Source of the DNA: a bacterium
Lineage (GTDB): Bacteria > Bacteroidota > Bacteroidia > Bacteroidales > Bacteroidaceae
Assembly (NCBI GenBank): GCA_004559785.1
Contig: SFXD01000101.1
Span: forward strand, 1 to 6,116
Direction of reading: 5' to 3'
DNA: 6,116 bases
How positions within the stretch are numbered: the first letter of the stretch is position 1; every line of letters starts with the position of its first letter. This document shows positions 1-6,116 of the stretch, in pieces. Position numbers and translations under genes: made by a program. The notes beneath the pieces are model-generated. The model was not told where the DNA came from. It was given only the letters and a program-made list of their open reading frames with translations, and did no database searches.

Positions 1-1257
1 ATCAAGATTATCATGCTTGCTGCAGCGATATGTTGCATCACTTCCTCCCATGCACAGACCATTGTGAAGGTGAAGAAGACGGGTACCCTGGAGCAGATGG
101 TCGGGGAACTGAGGCTTGACACTTGCAGTTACCTTACCATAGAGGGCAAGCTTAACTCTGCTGACATACGGGTGCTGCGCCAAATGGCAGGCTATGCCGA
201 CGAGGGAGGCAAGGTGGGCAGACTGGAATGCCTTGACCTGAAGGACGTGGAGTTCGTGGACGACAAGTGCCCCTTCATGACGCTGGATGCCGCGAAGGAA
301 CACCTGGCAGGAACAGCCCTGCCAGGCAAGGTGAAGGCATACGAGCAAGCCGTGGACAGGAACTTGCTGGCAACACAGAGAACTGACTACGATTCATACA
401 GGGACAGGATGTGGAGATGGAAGTACGAGCAGATGGACCAGTCCGTCATTTGGATGAGGGGACTGAGCGTACTCTACTACTATCCGAGGTACTTCCTCGG
501 GCATGACAGCAGGAAGAGCATACAGATGTCCACCGTCGTCATGAGGAACGACGAGTTCAGACATGGCGGCAATGGGGAACAACTGAGCATGGTGTCGCGC
601 AATTCGGAAGGCGAGTACTTCTTCGCAGACGGCATTGGGCATAGTCAATGGAAGGAGATGAAAAGGCGCAAGATACTACGTTTCCCCGGGCACAGGATAG
701 AAGCCTCTGGCTCGAAGTACACCCTGAGCGTGTCGAGCGTGAAGGGAAAGTTCTTCCACGACACATTCTACAAGTGCCCGAGCCTACGTGTGGTTATGCT
801 TCCCCGATGGGCTACAATTGACTATACCTTAGTGGACGAGACGTCAAGGGTGGAGTACTGGAGGTCGTCCCCCACCATGGTCAAGATAGAGTACATCAAC
901 AAAGACTGGCAAAGGAAAGCGCGCGATCATGTCATCGACCTGGACGGACGCGAGCCATCCAGGATGCCCAAGAGCATCATGGTAAGCGACAGGGATGATG
1001 TCGAGAGACTTATAGGCAGCCTGCAGGGACTGAAGAGAATATATGGCAACAGGGATTCCTTCTTCCGCATAAAGATGACCATATACCACGAAGGTTCTGA
1101 CGTGGAGGACATATATTTCTGCGACGAATATCATGTGAAACACCTGAACGACGGCAGTTGCCATGCCACGGACGAGAGGCTGCTGGATGCACTGGTGGAC
1201 CTGAAGGTGATGAAGCCGTACAAGGATACCAACAACCAGAAAAACCAAGCATTATGA
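1..1257 (+). CDS. BspA-like leucine-rich-repeat secreted protein (5' end probably outside window)
   Basis: Exported protein of unknown function. The first ATG in the window is at 13, but the frame is open to base 1 (codons I-K-I-I before that Met). The hydrophobic stretch LAAAICCITSSHAQ lacks a basic n-region unless the upstream Lys is included, so the true start is probably upstream. Signal peptidase I would cut near SHA-Q. Numbering from the Met at 13, residues 41-82 (LTIEGKLNSADIRVLRQMAG, then an LECLDL strand) match the N-terminal cap seen in Bacteroidetes BspA-like LRR proteins. Residues about 247-268 (F-x3-F-x2-CPSL-x4-LP) resemble one LRR_5 repeat. The stretch between them (about 83-246) is charged and aromatic with no recognised motif. 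Residues about 319-405 form an alpha/beta-like region I do not recognise. I see no type IX secretion C-terminal domain. The stop overlaps the next gene by 4 bases (ATGA), implying one transcript. The LRR assignment is moderately sure; the role is unknown. Confidence 0.8.
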   Translation: MKIIMLAAAICCITSSHAQTIVKVKKTGTLEQMVGELRLDTCSYLTIEGKLNSADIRVLRQMAGYADEGGKVGRLECLDLKDVEFVDDKCPFMTLDAAKEHLAGTALPGKVKAYEQAVDRNLLATQRTDYDSYRDRMWRWKYEQMDQSVIWMRGLSVLYYYPRYFLGHDSRKSIQMSTVVMRNDEFRHGGNGEQLSMVSRNSEGEYFFADGIGHSQWKEMKRRKILRFPGHRIEASGSKYTLSVSSVKGKFFHDTFYKCPSLRVVMLPRWATIDYTLVDETSRVEYWRSSPTMVKIEYINKDWQRKARDHVIDLDGREPSRMPKSIMVSDRDDVERLIGSLQGLKRIYGNRDSFFRIKMTIYHEGSDVEDIYFCDEYHVKHLNDGSCHATDERLLDALVDLKVMKPYKDTNNQKNQAL

Positions 1258-2378
1258 AAACAAGGACACTGACACTCTGTGCGCTGGCACTGTTGCCATG
1301 CTGCACGATGAACGTGAATGCGCAGAAGCGCGTGATAGAAGGGTGGGTGAAGGACAAGGAAACGGGAAATCCCCTGTTGAGCGTTGAGGTGTGCACTAGG
1401 TATACCATGCCGCAACTGAGCGGTACTGACGGCAGGTTCATGACGATGGCCTACGATGAGGACAGCCTAACGTTCCGAATCGTGGGATACGAGACCCTTA
1501 GCTTGGCGGTCAAGGACGTAAGGAAAGTGACAAGGCTGAAGCCACTGGCGGTGCAGGTAGACGACATTGTGGTAGGCAGCGTGAAGTCAAAACCCATACT
1601 GGACAGGTTGTTCCAACGGATGGAGGAAGACCATGCGAAGGCTTCTGGCAGGGAAAGCCATTACACTCTGACTACCCTTTATGCCATGGAGGGGACAAGA
1701 GCAAAGTCCGTCACCACAAGCATGAGGACGACATTCGGTATGATGCCGCTTCCTCTGGAACTGACTACCAGCATCGAAGGTGTGGACCTGAGCAAAGGCG
1801 AAGGCGTACGCCGTGCCCTGGACAAGGTGTACCTTCCGAACGGTGAAAAGCTGATGAAGTTCGATTTCACTGGCAATCCCATCAGATACGGCGGGTATCT
1901 GGAGGAGGAGTGCGTGGTGGTGGATGGCAAGGTGCAGTCGTACATACCAGAGATACCAATGCTGAACGGCTACACGCACCTGATTTCCGGCACGGGCCCA
2001 ATGTCACGTGAAGCCCGTGGATGGGAACTGGCCTTCGTGCCGCTGCATGACAGGGAGACCACGGACAGGTACTATAAGGTGACGGCCGACAAGCTGGATG
2101 ACGGGACGTACAGGCTCGCTTTCTGTTGGAAGGGGAACGCCAAGGTGAGCCTGGACAACAGGGGTGTGGTGACGGGATATGCCTACGTAGACCCCACGAC
2201 GTGGATGCTGAGGGGATTCAGGGGACAGGCACTCTTCCATTACGATGGCAACGTATACCTTTCGTTCGTGGCAACCTACGGCAACGCGGGCGGCGTGGCA
2301 TCCCTTGAAAGCCTGACAGTGGAGGGGAAGGAGAGGAAATTCACCTACCAATCCTCAATGAAGCGGGACATCGAGTAG
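1254..2378 (+). CDS. Secreted protein with CarboxypepD_reg-like domain
   Basis: Exported protein of 374 residues, function unknown. I chose the ATG at 1254, which overlaps the previous stop as ATGA, because it gives a standard signal peptide (MKTR, a hydrophobic core to about residue 18, cleavage after VNA at 23). An upstream in-frame ATG at 1158 would bury that signal and run inside the previous gene. LLPCC is not a lipobox, since it lacks Gly/Ala/Ser before Cys. Residues 27-85 match the carboxypeptidase-D regulatory-like beta-sandwich: VIEGWV-KD-x2-TGNPL, then S-G-TDG-x-F, then the closing VGYE. This domain usually heads TonB-dependent transporters or outer-membrane proteins, but here about 290 residues follow, too short for a transporter barrel and without a plug. 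The rest is beta-rich (many alternating Tyr/Val strands, such as the last 60 residues) and unrecognised. It is probably periplasmic or attached to the outer membrane, and likely works with the upstream LRR protein because the two are translationally coupled. Confidence 0.82.
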   Translation: MKTRTLTLCALALLPCCTMNVNAQKRVIEGWVKDKETGNPLLSVEVCTRYTMPQLSGTDGRFMTMAYDEDSLTFRIVGYETLSLAVKDVRKVTRLKPLAVQVDDIVVGSVKSKPILDRLFQRMEEDHAKASGRESHYTLTTLYAMEGTRAKSVTTSMRTTFGMMPLPLELTTSIEGVDLSKGEGVRRALDKVYLPNGEKLMKFDFTGNPIRYGGYLEEECVVVDGKVQSYIPEIPMLNGYTHLISGTGPMSREARGWELAFVPLHDRETTDRYYKVTADKLDDGTYRLAFCWKGNAKVSLDNRGVVTGYAYVDPTTWMLRGFRGQALFHYDGNVYLSFVATYGNAGGVASLESLTVEGKERKFTYQSSMKRDIE

Positions 2379-2494
2379 GCAACCTGTCTGCCGCCTGCTC
2401 TTAGGCAACGTTAAGGCGAGGACACTCAGGAGGTATCTCGAAGAAAGGTACTACGCTGTAAAAGAGGAATGAGAGGTATATGTGCAACAGTACT
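2379..2494. other. Convergent intergenic gap, no clear terminator
   Basis: This 116-base gap separates two genes that face each other. I looked for a GC stem followed by a T-run on either strand and found none. The best stem (CGCCT at 2392-2396 with AGGCG at 2414-2418, loop of 17) is weak and has no T tract. The octamer TAGGCAAC occurs twice (2376-2383 and 2402-2409), the first copy covering the stop codon. Nothing here looks like a gene. Confidence 0.4.
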
Positions 2495-3430
2495 CTAATA
2501 CCCTTGCCTGTACTTGCTGTCACCCTCGTCATCGAGGACTGAAAGATAACTGGAATACCTCGACAAGGCTATCCTGCCATCCTCCACTGCCTTCAACACG
2601 GCACATCCGGGTTCGTTGGTATGCGTACAGTTGGAGAAACGGCATTCCGCTCCTACCGAGAATATCTCCTTGAAATAATGCGTCACCTCGTAACGCTCCA
2701 TGTCGAAGGTGCCAAATCCCTTGATGCCCGGGGTATCTATTATACTTCCGCCTGAAGGAAGGAAGAACATCTGGGAGAACGTAGTGGTATGAGTGCCCGT
2801 GCCATGCGCCGTGCTGATGTCTGCCGTCCGGGCTTCCGCACCTGGCACGAGACGGTTGAGCAACGTACTCTTGCCAACCCCGCTATTGCCGCTCAACAAT
2901 GTTACCTTATCCTTCAGGTACTCCTCCAATCGTCCCAAACCATCACCCCTTGCGGCACTGCACATGATGCAATCGTACCCTATCGAGCAATACAGGTCGG
3001 CAAGCTGGCTCATTCTCGCCGTCTCGTCGTCATCGAGGATGTCCACCTTGTTGAACACAATAAGCACCGGAATGTCGTATGCCTCCGTGCTTGCCAAGAA
3101 ACGGTCGATGAACGTAGTGCTTGTCTCAGGTTGTGATATGGTTACTACCAAGGCAGCCAAATCCACGTTGGCAGCTATGATGTGGCTTTGCTTGGATAGA
3201 TTCGATGCCTTGCGTATCACATAGTTGCGTCTGTCCTCTATGCCGTTTATCAATCCTGTCACCCCGTCAGGGCCGGATACAACGGTAACATAGTCTCCCA
3301 CTGCCACTGGATTGGTGCTTCGTATCCCCTTGAGCCTGAAATTGCCCTTTATCTTGCATTCCAGCAACTGGCCATCGTCTGTCCTGACGATGTACCAGCT
3401 GCCGGTGTTCCTAATGATGAGTCCCCTCAT
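2495..3430 (-). CDS. rsgA: Ribosome small-subunit-dependent GTPase A (30S maturation GTPase)
   Basis: Cytosolic GTPase that binds the 30S subunit late in assembly and helps the decoding centre mature and assembly factors leave; GTP hydrolysis is stimulated by the 30S. The 311 residues are normal for Bacteroidetes members. Residues 1-70 form the OB-fold RNA-binding domain (VAVGDYV at 42-48). The GTPase core is circularly permuted, the hallmark of the family: G4 NKVD at 127-130 and G5 SAA at 158-160 come before the P-loop GNSGVGKST at 181-189, the G2 threonines near 211-217 (TGTHTTT) and G3 DTPG at 232-235. The C-terminal zinc knuckle has C263, C268, H270 and C276 in the order C-x4-C-x-H-x5-C, followed by a helical tail. 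All key residues are present. The start codon overlaps the frr stop by one base (TGATG), so translation is probably coupled to frr and driven from the frr promoter. Confidence 0.97.
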   Translation of the reverse strand: MRGLIIRNTGSWYIVRTDDGQLLECKIKGNFRLKGIRSTNPVAVGDYVTVVSGPDGVTGLINGIEDRRNYVIRKASNLSKQSHIIAANVDLAALVVTISQPETSTTFIDRFLASTEAYDIPVLIVFNKVDILDDDETARMSQLADLYCSIGYDCIMCSAARGDGLGRLEEYLKDKVTLLSGNSGVGKSTLLNRLVPGAEARTADISTAHGTGTHTTTFSQMFFLPSGGSIIDTPGIKGFGTFDMERYEVTHYFKEIFSVGAECRFSNCTHTNEPGCAVLKAVEDGRIALSRYSSYLSVLDDEGDSKYRQGY

Positions 3431-3990
3431 CAGACGGTCATTATTTCCTTCTCCTTGGCATCGTACAGTTCGTCTATCTGCTTGATGTACTTGTCGTGCA
3501 TCTTCTGCAACTTAGCCTCGGCATCCTTCTCGGCATCTTCGGCAAGGCCGTCCTTTATGCCCTTCTTCAACTTCTCTATGATGTCCCTCCTTGCATTACG
3601 CACGCTTATCTTAGCCTGCTCCACCTCCTTGCCGCACTGCTTTACGAGTTGCTTGCGCCTCTCCTCGGTCAGTGGTGGTATTGAGAGCCTGATGATTTCG
3701 CCATTGTTGTCTGGCATGATGCCCACCTCGCTGTCGATGATTGCCTTCTCGATGACACGGAACATGCTCTTGTCCCAAGGCTTGATGGCTATGGTACGAG
3801 CATCCGGGGTATTAACGGCTGCCACATTGTTCAGCGGCACCATGCTGCCATAGCTGTTCACTCGAATGCCATCCAATATCTTGACGTTTGCCTTGCCTGC
3901 ACGAATGTGTGCGAGAGCCTCATCAAGGTACATCACAGCCTCTTCCATCTTTTCCTCAGCCAAAGCCAGGATTTCCTTTACGTCTATCAT
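3430..3990 (-). CDS. frr: Ribosome recycling factor
   Basis: Cytosolic factor that, with EF-G and GTP, splits the post-termination 70S ribosome so that subunits can be reused; normally essential in bacteria. At 186 residues it has the usual family length (about 185). Domain I, the three-helix bundle, is formed by residues 1-30 and about 105-186. Domain II, a beta-sandwich on two hinges, covers about 31-104. Recognisable signatures are the IRAGKAN turn (29-35), [11 protein letters not shown] (47-57), the PW-D-KS stretch (71-75), [10 protein letters not shown] (104-113) and VRNARRD (130-136). The last lies in the helix carrying the conserved arginine needed for ribosome binding. No truncation or odd residue is seen. 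It is the first gene of a two-gene unit with rsgA (1-base overlap). The usual upstream partner pyrH is absent; instead a divergent control region lies upstream. Confidence 0.98.
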   Translation of the reverse strand: MIDVKEILALAEEKMEEAVMYLDEALAHIRAGKANVKILDGIRVNSYGSMVPLNNVAAVNTPDARTIAIKPWDKSMFRVIEKAIIDSEVGIMPDNNGEIIRLSIPPLTEERRKQLVKQCGKEVEQAKISVRNARRDIIEKLKKGIKDGLAEDAEKDAEAKLQKMHDKYIKQIDELYDAKEKEIMTV

Positions 3991-4053
3991 ACTATTCTCT
4001 GTTTTTGTTCAAAAAAATTACCTAAATGCGTTTCCTTTATTGTAAATGTCAAG

Positions 4054-4084
4054 CAAATGTATGATATAAATTTGAAAAAAACAA
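4054..4084 (-). promoter_or_regulatory. Predicted Bacteroidetes promoter for frr-rsgA
   Basis: Read on the minus strand, TACATTTG (4061 down to 4054) fits the Bacteroidetes -7 consensus TAnnTTTG. A TTG (4084-4082) lies 20 bases upstream, where the -33 element is expected. Transcription would start near 4047, leaving a leader of about 55-60 bases before the frr ATG. This is a consensus match only; no start-site data are available. Confidence 0.55.
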
Positions 4085-4116
4085 GTATAAGTGTACATTA
4101 TATATATTTTTTTTCA

Positions 4117-4124
4117 TATCTTTG
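4117..4124 (+). promoter_or_regulatory. Predicted Bacteroidetes -7 element for the VTC-DUF4956-DUF2490 genes
   Basis: TATCTTTG is an exact match to the TAnnTTTG consensus, 20 bases before the ATG at 4145. The expected -33 TTTG is not clear (the region around 4092-4098 reads TGTACAT). A TATATATA run and a T8 tract lie just upstream and make the region very AT-rich. The predicted leader is only about 12-15 bases, with no Shine-Dalgarno sequence, as is common in this phylum. Confidence 0.5.
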
Positions 4125-4144
4125 TTGTACGAAAGTGTAAATTT

Positions 4145-4921
4145 ATGGAAATTGACGCTCATATAGACAGACTTCTCGATACGCTCGAACCAATAACGCT
4201 CGAACAGATGTCAAGCATAAGGTTGATGAACAGGACCGACACCAAATTCGTCACTAACAAGGAACACCTTGTACGTCTGCTGGAGATGGCTCAGGGCAAA
4301 TACTATGCCCAGTACCTGAACGGAAGCCGGATAGCCAACTATATGACTACTTACTGGGACACCGACGACCACATCTTCTACATGGAACACCACAACGGCA
4401 GGGCTCCAAGGCAGAAGGTAAGGGTGCGCACATACCTCGATAGCGACATTACGTTCCTTGAGGTAAAGACCAAGAACAACCATGGGCGGACAAAGAAAAA
4501 ACGTGTGGAAGTACCTTGCCAAGACTTTCCACACGAGGAAGAGAGGGAGTCGTTCGTAAGAGGTCTCGTACACTTGGACCTGCAGGATATGCATCCAACG
4601 GTTCGCAACCAGTTCAAGCGAATCACCCTTGTCAATTACGGGAAGACCGAACGACTGACAATAGACTTCGACGTGCATTTCCACAACATGGAGACAGACA
4701 ACAATGCTGACACCGGTTCGCTGGTGATAATAGAACTAAAGCGAGACGGCAACGTGTACAGCCCCGTCCTCGACATACTACGCTCGTTGCGTATCAAGCC
4801 ATCGGGATTCAGCAAATACTGCATCGGCAGCGTTATGACCAACAAGCAACTAAAGCACAACATGTTCAAGCCAAAACTGGTAAAACTGCGCAAGCTCGCC
4901 AACGAAAGGCTATGCTGCTAA
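4145..4921 (+). CDS. VTC-domain protein, polyphosphate polymerase-like
   Basis: A protein of 258 residues made almost wholly of a VTC catalytic domain (CYTH/triphosphate-tunnel fold). In yeast Vtc4 this domain makes polyphosphate from ATP. The ATG at 4145 was chosen over one at 4091: the upstream one would lie inside the promoter and add an odd hydrophobic leader. Tunnel residues are visible: R30 and K34 in NRTDTKF, Y70 and D72 in the TTYWDT strand, R89/K91/R93/R95 in RQKVRVR, E106 and K108 in FLEVKTK, K117-R120, R159, R170 in ERLTIDFD, E197 and K199 in IIELK, and K224 in GFSKY. By my alignment from memory these match Vtc4 K200, R264/R266, K281, R361, R373, E426 and K458, so it should be active. 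There is no SPX phosphate-sensing domain, signal peptide or membrane segment, so it is probably cytosolic and membrane-tethered by a partner. The DUF4956 gene follows after 124 bases. Another triphosphate-using reaction cannot be ruled out. Confidence 0.9.
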   Translation: MEIDAHIDRLLDTLEPITLEQMSSIRLMNRTDTKFVTNKEHLVRLLEMAQGKYYAQYLNGSRIANYMTTYWDTDDHIFYMEHHNGRAPRQKVRVRTYLDSDITFLEVKTKNNHGRTKKKRVEVPCQDFPHEEERESFVRGLVHLDLQDMHPTVRNQFKRITLVNYGKTERLTIDFDVHFHNMETDNNADTGSLVIIELKRDGNVYSPVLDILRSLRIKPSGFSKYCIGSVMTNKQLKHNMFKPKLVKLRKLANERLCC

Positions 4922-4940
4922 AGGCTAACGCTGACAGGTG

Positions 4941-4976
4941 TTGGCATGGCATCTGACCCACATTGGCAATTTGGCA
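4941..4976 (+). repeat. Three TTGGCA repeats in the VTC-DUF4956 gap
   Basis: TTGGCA occurs at 4941-4946, 4963-4968 and 4971-4976 within the 124-base gap (4922-5045). The rest of the gap is A-rich and has no TAnnTTTG match or T-tailed hairpin, so the downstream gene is probably read from the VTC promoter. The repeats could be a regulator site or chance. Confidence 0.3.
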
Positions 4977-5045
4977 AAAACATGGAATAGAACCAACAAT
5001 TAGAATAAACCAACAACATACTAAAGTAACAAACCTAAAGACAAC

Positions 5046-5759
5046 ATGGAATTATTTAACGAAATCAATTATCAACTAGGAAACATGGTAGGAGTAACAC
5101 TGCTCGACCCGATGCAGTTCATGTCACTTGCCATAAGATTTATCATCAACTTTTCTGTAGTAACGGTCATTGCACGGTGCTTCTATTATCCCAAGAGCCA
5201 GAGACGCGACTACATGTTCATTTTCCTTATAATGTCGATGAGTATATTCATGCTGGTATCGCTCATGGGCAACGACTCGATGAATACTGGGGCTGCGTTG
5301 GGACTGTTTGCCATCTTCGGCATCATAAGATACCGTACCGAAGCAATACCCATTAGGGAAATGACATATCTCTTCATGCTGGTGGCAGTGAGCGTGGTTA
5401 ACGCACTTGGTAGGGCAGAGTATCACCCCAAGGCCGACTACTGGGACGGAGTTGGCATCGTGACACTGTTGTTCGCAAACATAATATTTATATTCCTCGC
5501 ATGGCTATTCGAAAGCAGCAAGCTGGTAAACAACAGTTGCAGCAAGTTTATAAAGTACGACAACATATCGCTCATTACACCGGACAAGCGCGATGAACTG
5601 AAGGCAGACCTTGAGAAGCGTACCGGACTGAAGATTCTGCGACTTGAGGTGGGAGTGATAGACTTCCTGAAAGACTGCTGTCTGATACGCATTTACTATG
5701 ATGAGCCTATGGACCGCGGCAGCAGCATCGAGCAAATGTCGAAGATGCCTCAGGTATGA
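5046..5759 (+). CDS. DUF4956 multi-pass inner-membrane protein
   Basis: Membrane protein of 237 residues, biochemical role unknown. Hydrophobic segments lie at about 25-45, 56-75, 106-122 and 135-155, with a further apolar stretch at 82-94 that may be a re-entrant or short helix. The family core is at 82-108: a GAALGLFAIFGIIRYRT block followed by E99, IPIRE (101-105) and MTYLF, which packs R95, R97, R104 and two acidic residues next to membrane helices. The final 80 residues are soluble and mixed alpha/beta (a KADLEKRTGLKILRLEVG strand-helix region, then a LIRIYYDE strand), possibly a ferredoxin-like cytosolic domain. The start is supported by an A-rich leader (AAAGACAAC) directly before the ATG. 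From what I know of these families, DUF4956 genes often sit beside VTC-domain genes. I infer a membrane anchor or translocation partner for the polymerase, comparable in role, not sequence, to the membrane part of the yeast VTC complex. Confidence 0.9.
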   Translation: MELFNEINYQLGNMVGVTLLDPMQFMSLAIRFIINFSVVTVIARCFYYPKSQRRDYMFIFLIMSMSIFMLVSLMGNDSMNTGAALGLFAIFGIIRYRTEAIPIREMTYLFMLVAVSVVNALGRAEYHPKADYWDGVGIVTLLFANIIFIFLAWLFESSKLVNNSCSKFIKYDNISLITPDKRDELKADLEKRTGLKILRLEVGVIDFLKDCCLIRIYYDEPMDRGSSIEQMSKMPQV

Positions 5760-5830
5760 GTCACCATGACCTAAATACATATATATACATCATAGCCATT
5801 CCATAGCAAAACACATATAATATATATACA

Positions 5831-6116
5831 ATGACCATAAAGAAAATCATTACACTGGCACTCATTGCCCTTCCATCCATGCTGTTTGCAGAGGGAGACG
5901 ACGACTTTGGAGTATGGACAGAGATAGGCTTGGAAAAATCACTGTCCAAGCATTGGAGCATATCTCTAGAAGGAGAATACCGGAGCCAGGAAAGAATGCG
6001 TGGCAGCATTGGAGCCAAGGCTGAATACAAGCCATGCAAGTACTTCAAGGTAGGAGCATATTATTCATTGATATATAGCCAGAAGGTAGAGACAAGGGAA
6101 GAACACTACCGCAAGG
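5831..6116 (+). CDS. DUF2490-family exported protein (3' end outside window)
   Basis: The first 95 residues are present and the frame is open to the window end. MTIKK followed by a hydrophobic core and cleavage after LFA (residue 20) makes a clear signal peptidase I leader. The mature start, with an acidic EGDDD, then FGVWTEIGLEKSLSKHWS and an LEGEYR strand, is typical of DUF2490, a family predicted to form a small outer-membrane beta-barrel. Alternating polar and apolar residues (residues about 47-52, 61-66 and 75-86) fit transmembrane beta-strands. The usual family length is a little over 200 residues, so about 40 percent is seen. It follows the DUF4956 gene after 71 AT-rich bases (5760-5830) with no TAnnTTTG promoter or terminator, so cotranscription with the VTC and DUF4956 genes is likely. 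The substrate or partner is unknown. Confidence 0.85.
   Translation, partial: MTIKKIITLALIALPSMLFAEGDDDFGVWTEIGLEKSLSKHWSISLEGEYRSQERMRGSIGAKAEYKPCKYFKVGAYYSLIYSQKVETREEHYRK

Noticed and set aside
844..1441. Open frames on the minus strand across the end of the first gene and start of the second
   Set aside because: They overlap two genes with signal peptides and a clear ATGA junction; their translations are rich in unlikely residue runs and have no motif.
2789..3224. Long open frames on the plus strand inside rsgA
   Set aside because: They lie entirely opposite a gene with every RsgA motif intact, and their translations show no domain.
4091..4144. Upstream start for the VTC gene giving a hydrophobic N-terminal leader
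   Set aside because: The extension spans the TATCTTTG element and a T8 tract, and has no counterpart in the family as I know it. The ATG at 4145 begins just before the conserved fold.
4939..4956. Hairpin downstream of the VTC gene as a terminator
   Set aside because: The stem relies on several G-U pairs and is followed by ACCCAC, not a T tract.
4941..4973. Possible promoter for the DUF4956 gene (TTGG at 4941 and GCAATTTG at 4966-4973)
   Set aside because: The -7 candidate lacks the leading TA that defines the consensus, so it is no better than chance.
5756..5806. A 16-codon ORF starting in an ATGA overlap with the DUF4956 stop
   Set aside because: It is very short, runs into low-complexity AT sequence, and shows no recognisable peptide features. 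The overlap alone is not enough to call a gene.

Overview
The window looks like chromosomal DNA of a Bacteroidales bacterium, most likely Prevotella or a close relative. Four things point there: a BspA-like leucine-rich-repeat secreted protein, a short secreted protein with a carboxypeptidase-D-like regulatory domain, Bacteroidetes-type promoter elements (TAnnTTTG), and A-rich leaders without clear Shine-Dalgarno sequences. The genus is an inference; no rRNA or marker tree is available here.

Layout. Bases 1-2378 (+) hold two overlapping genes for exported proteins: a BspA-like LRR protein whose 5' end is probably cut by the window edge, and a CarboxypepD_reg-like protein. Bases 2495-3990 (-) hold two ribosome-factor genes, frr (ribosome recycling factor) followed by rsgA (30S-maturation GTPase), joined by a TGATG stop/start overlap and convergent with the first pair. 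Bases 3991-4144 are an AT-rich divergent control region with a TAnnTTTG element on each strand. Bases 4145-6116 (+) hold a three-gene set: a VTC-domain polyphosphate polymerase-like protein, a DUF4956 multi-pass membrane protein, and a DUF2490 exported, probably outer-membrane protein cut by the window end.

How the genes work together. frr and rsgA are housekeeping and both act on ribosomal subunits. The two secreted proteins at the left are translationally coupled and probably act together in the envelope, but their job is unknown. The right-hand set is the most interesting part. A cytosolic VTC catalytic domain without SPX or membrane parts sits beside a membrane protein of unknown function and an exported barrel-like protein. 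This suggests a membrane-linked polyphosphate (or related triphosphate-using) system that may reach across the envelope. No tRNA, rRNA, CRISPR array, insertion sequence or convincing intrinsic terminator was seen, and no stretch over 300 bases lacks a gene.
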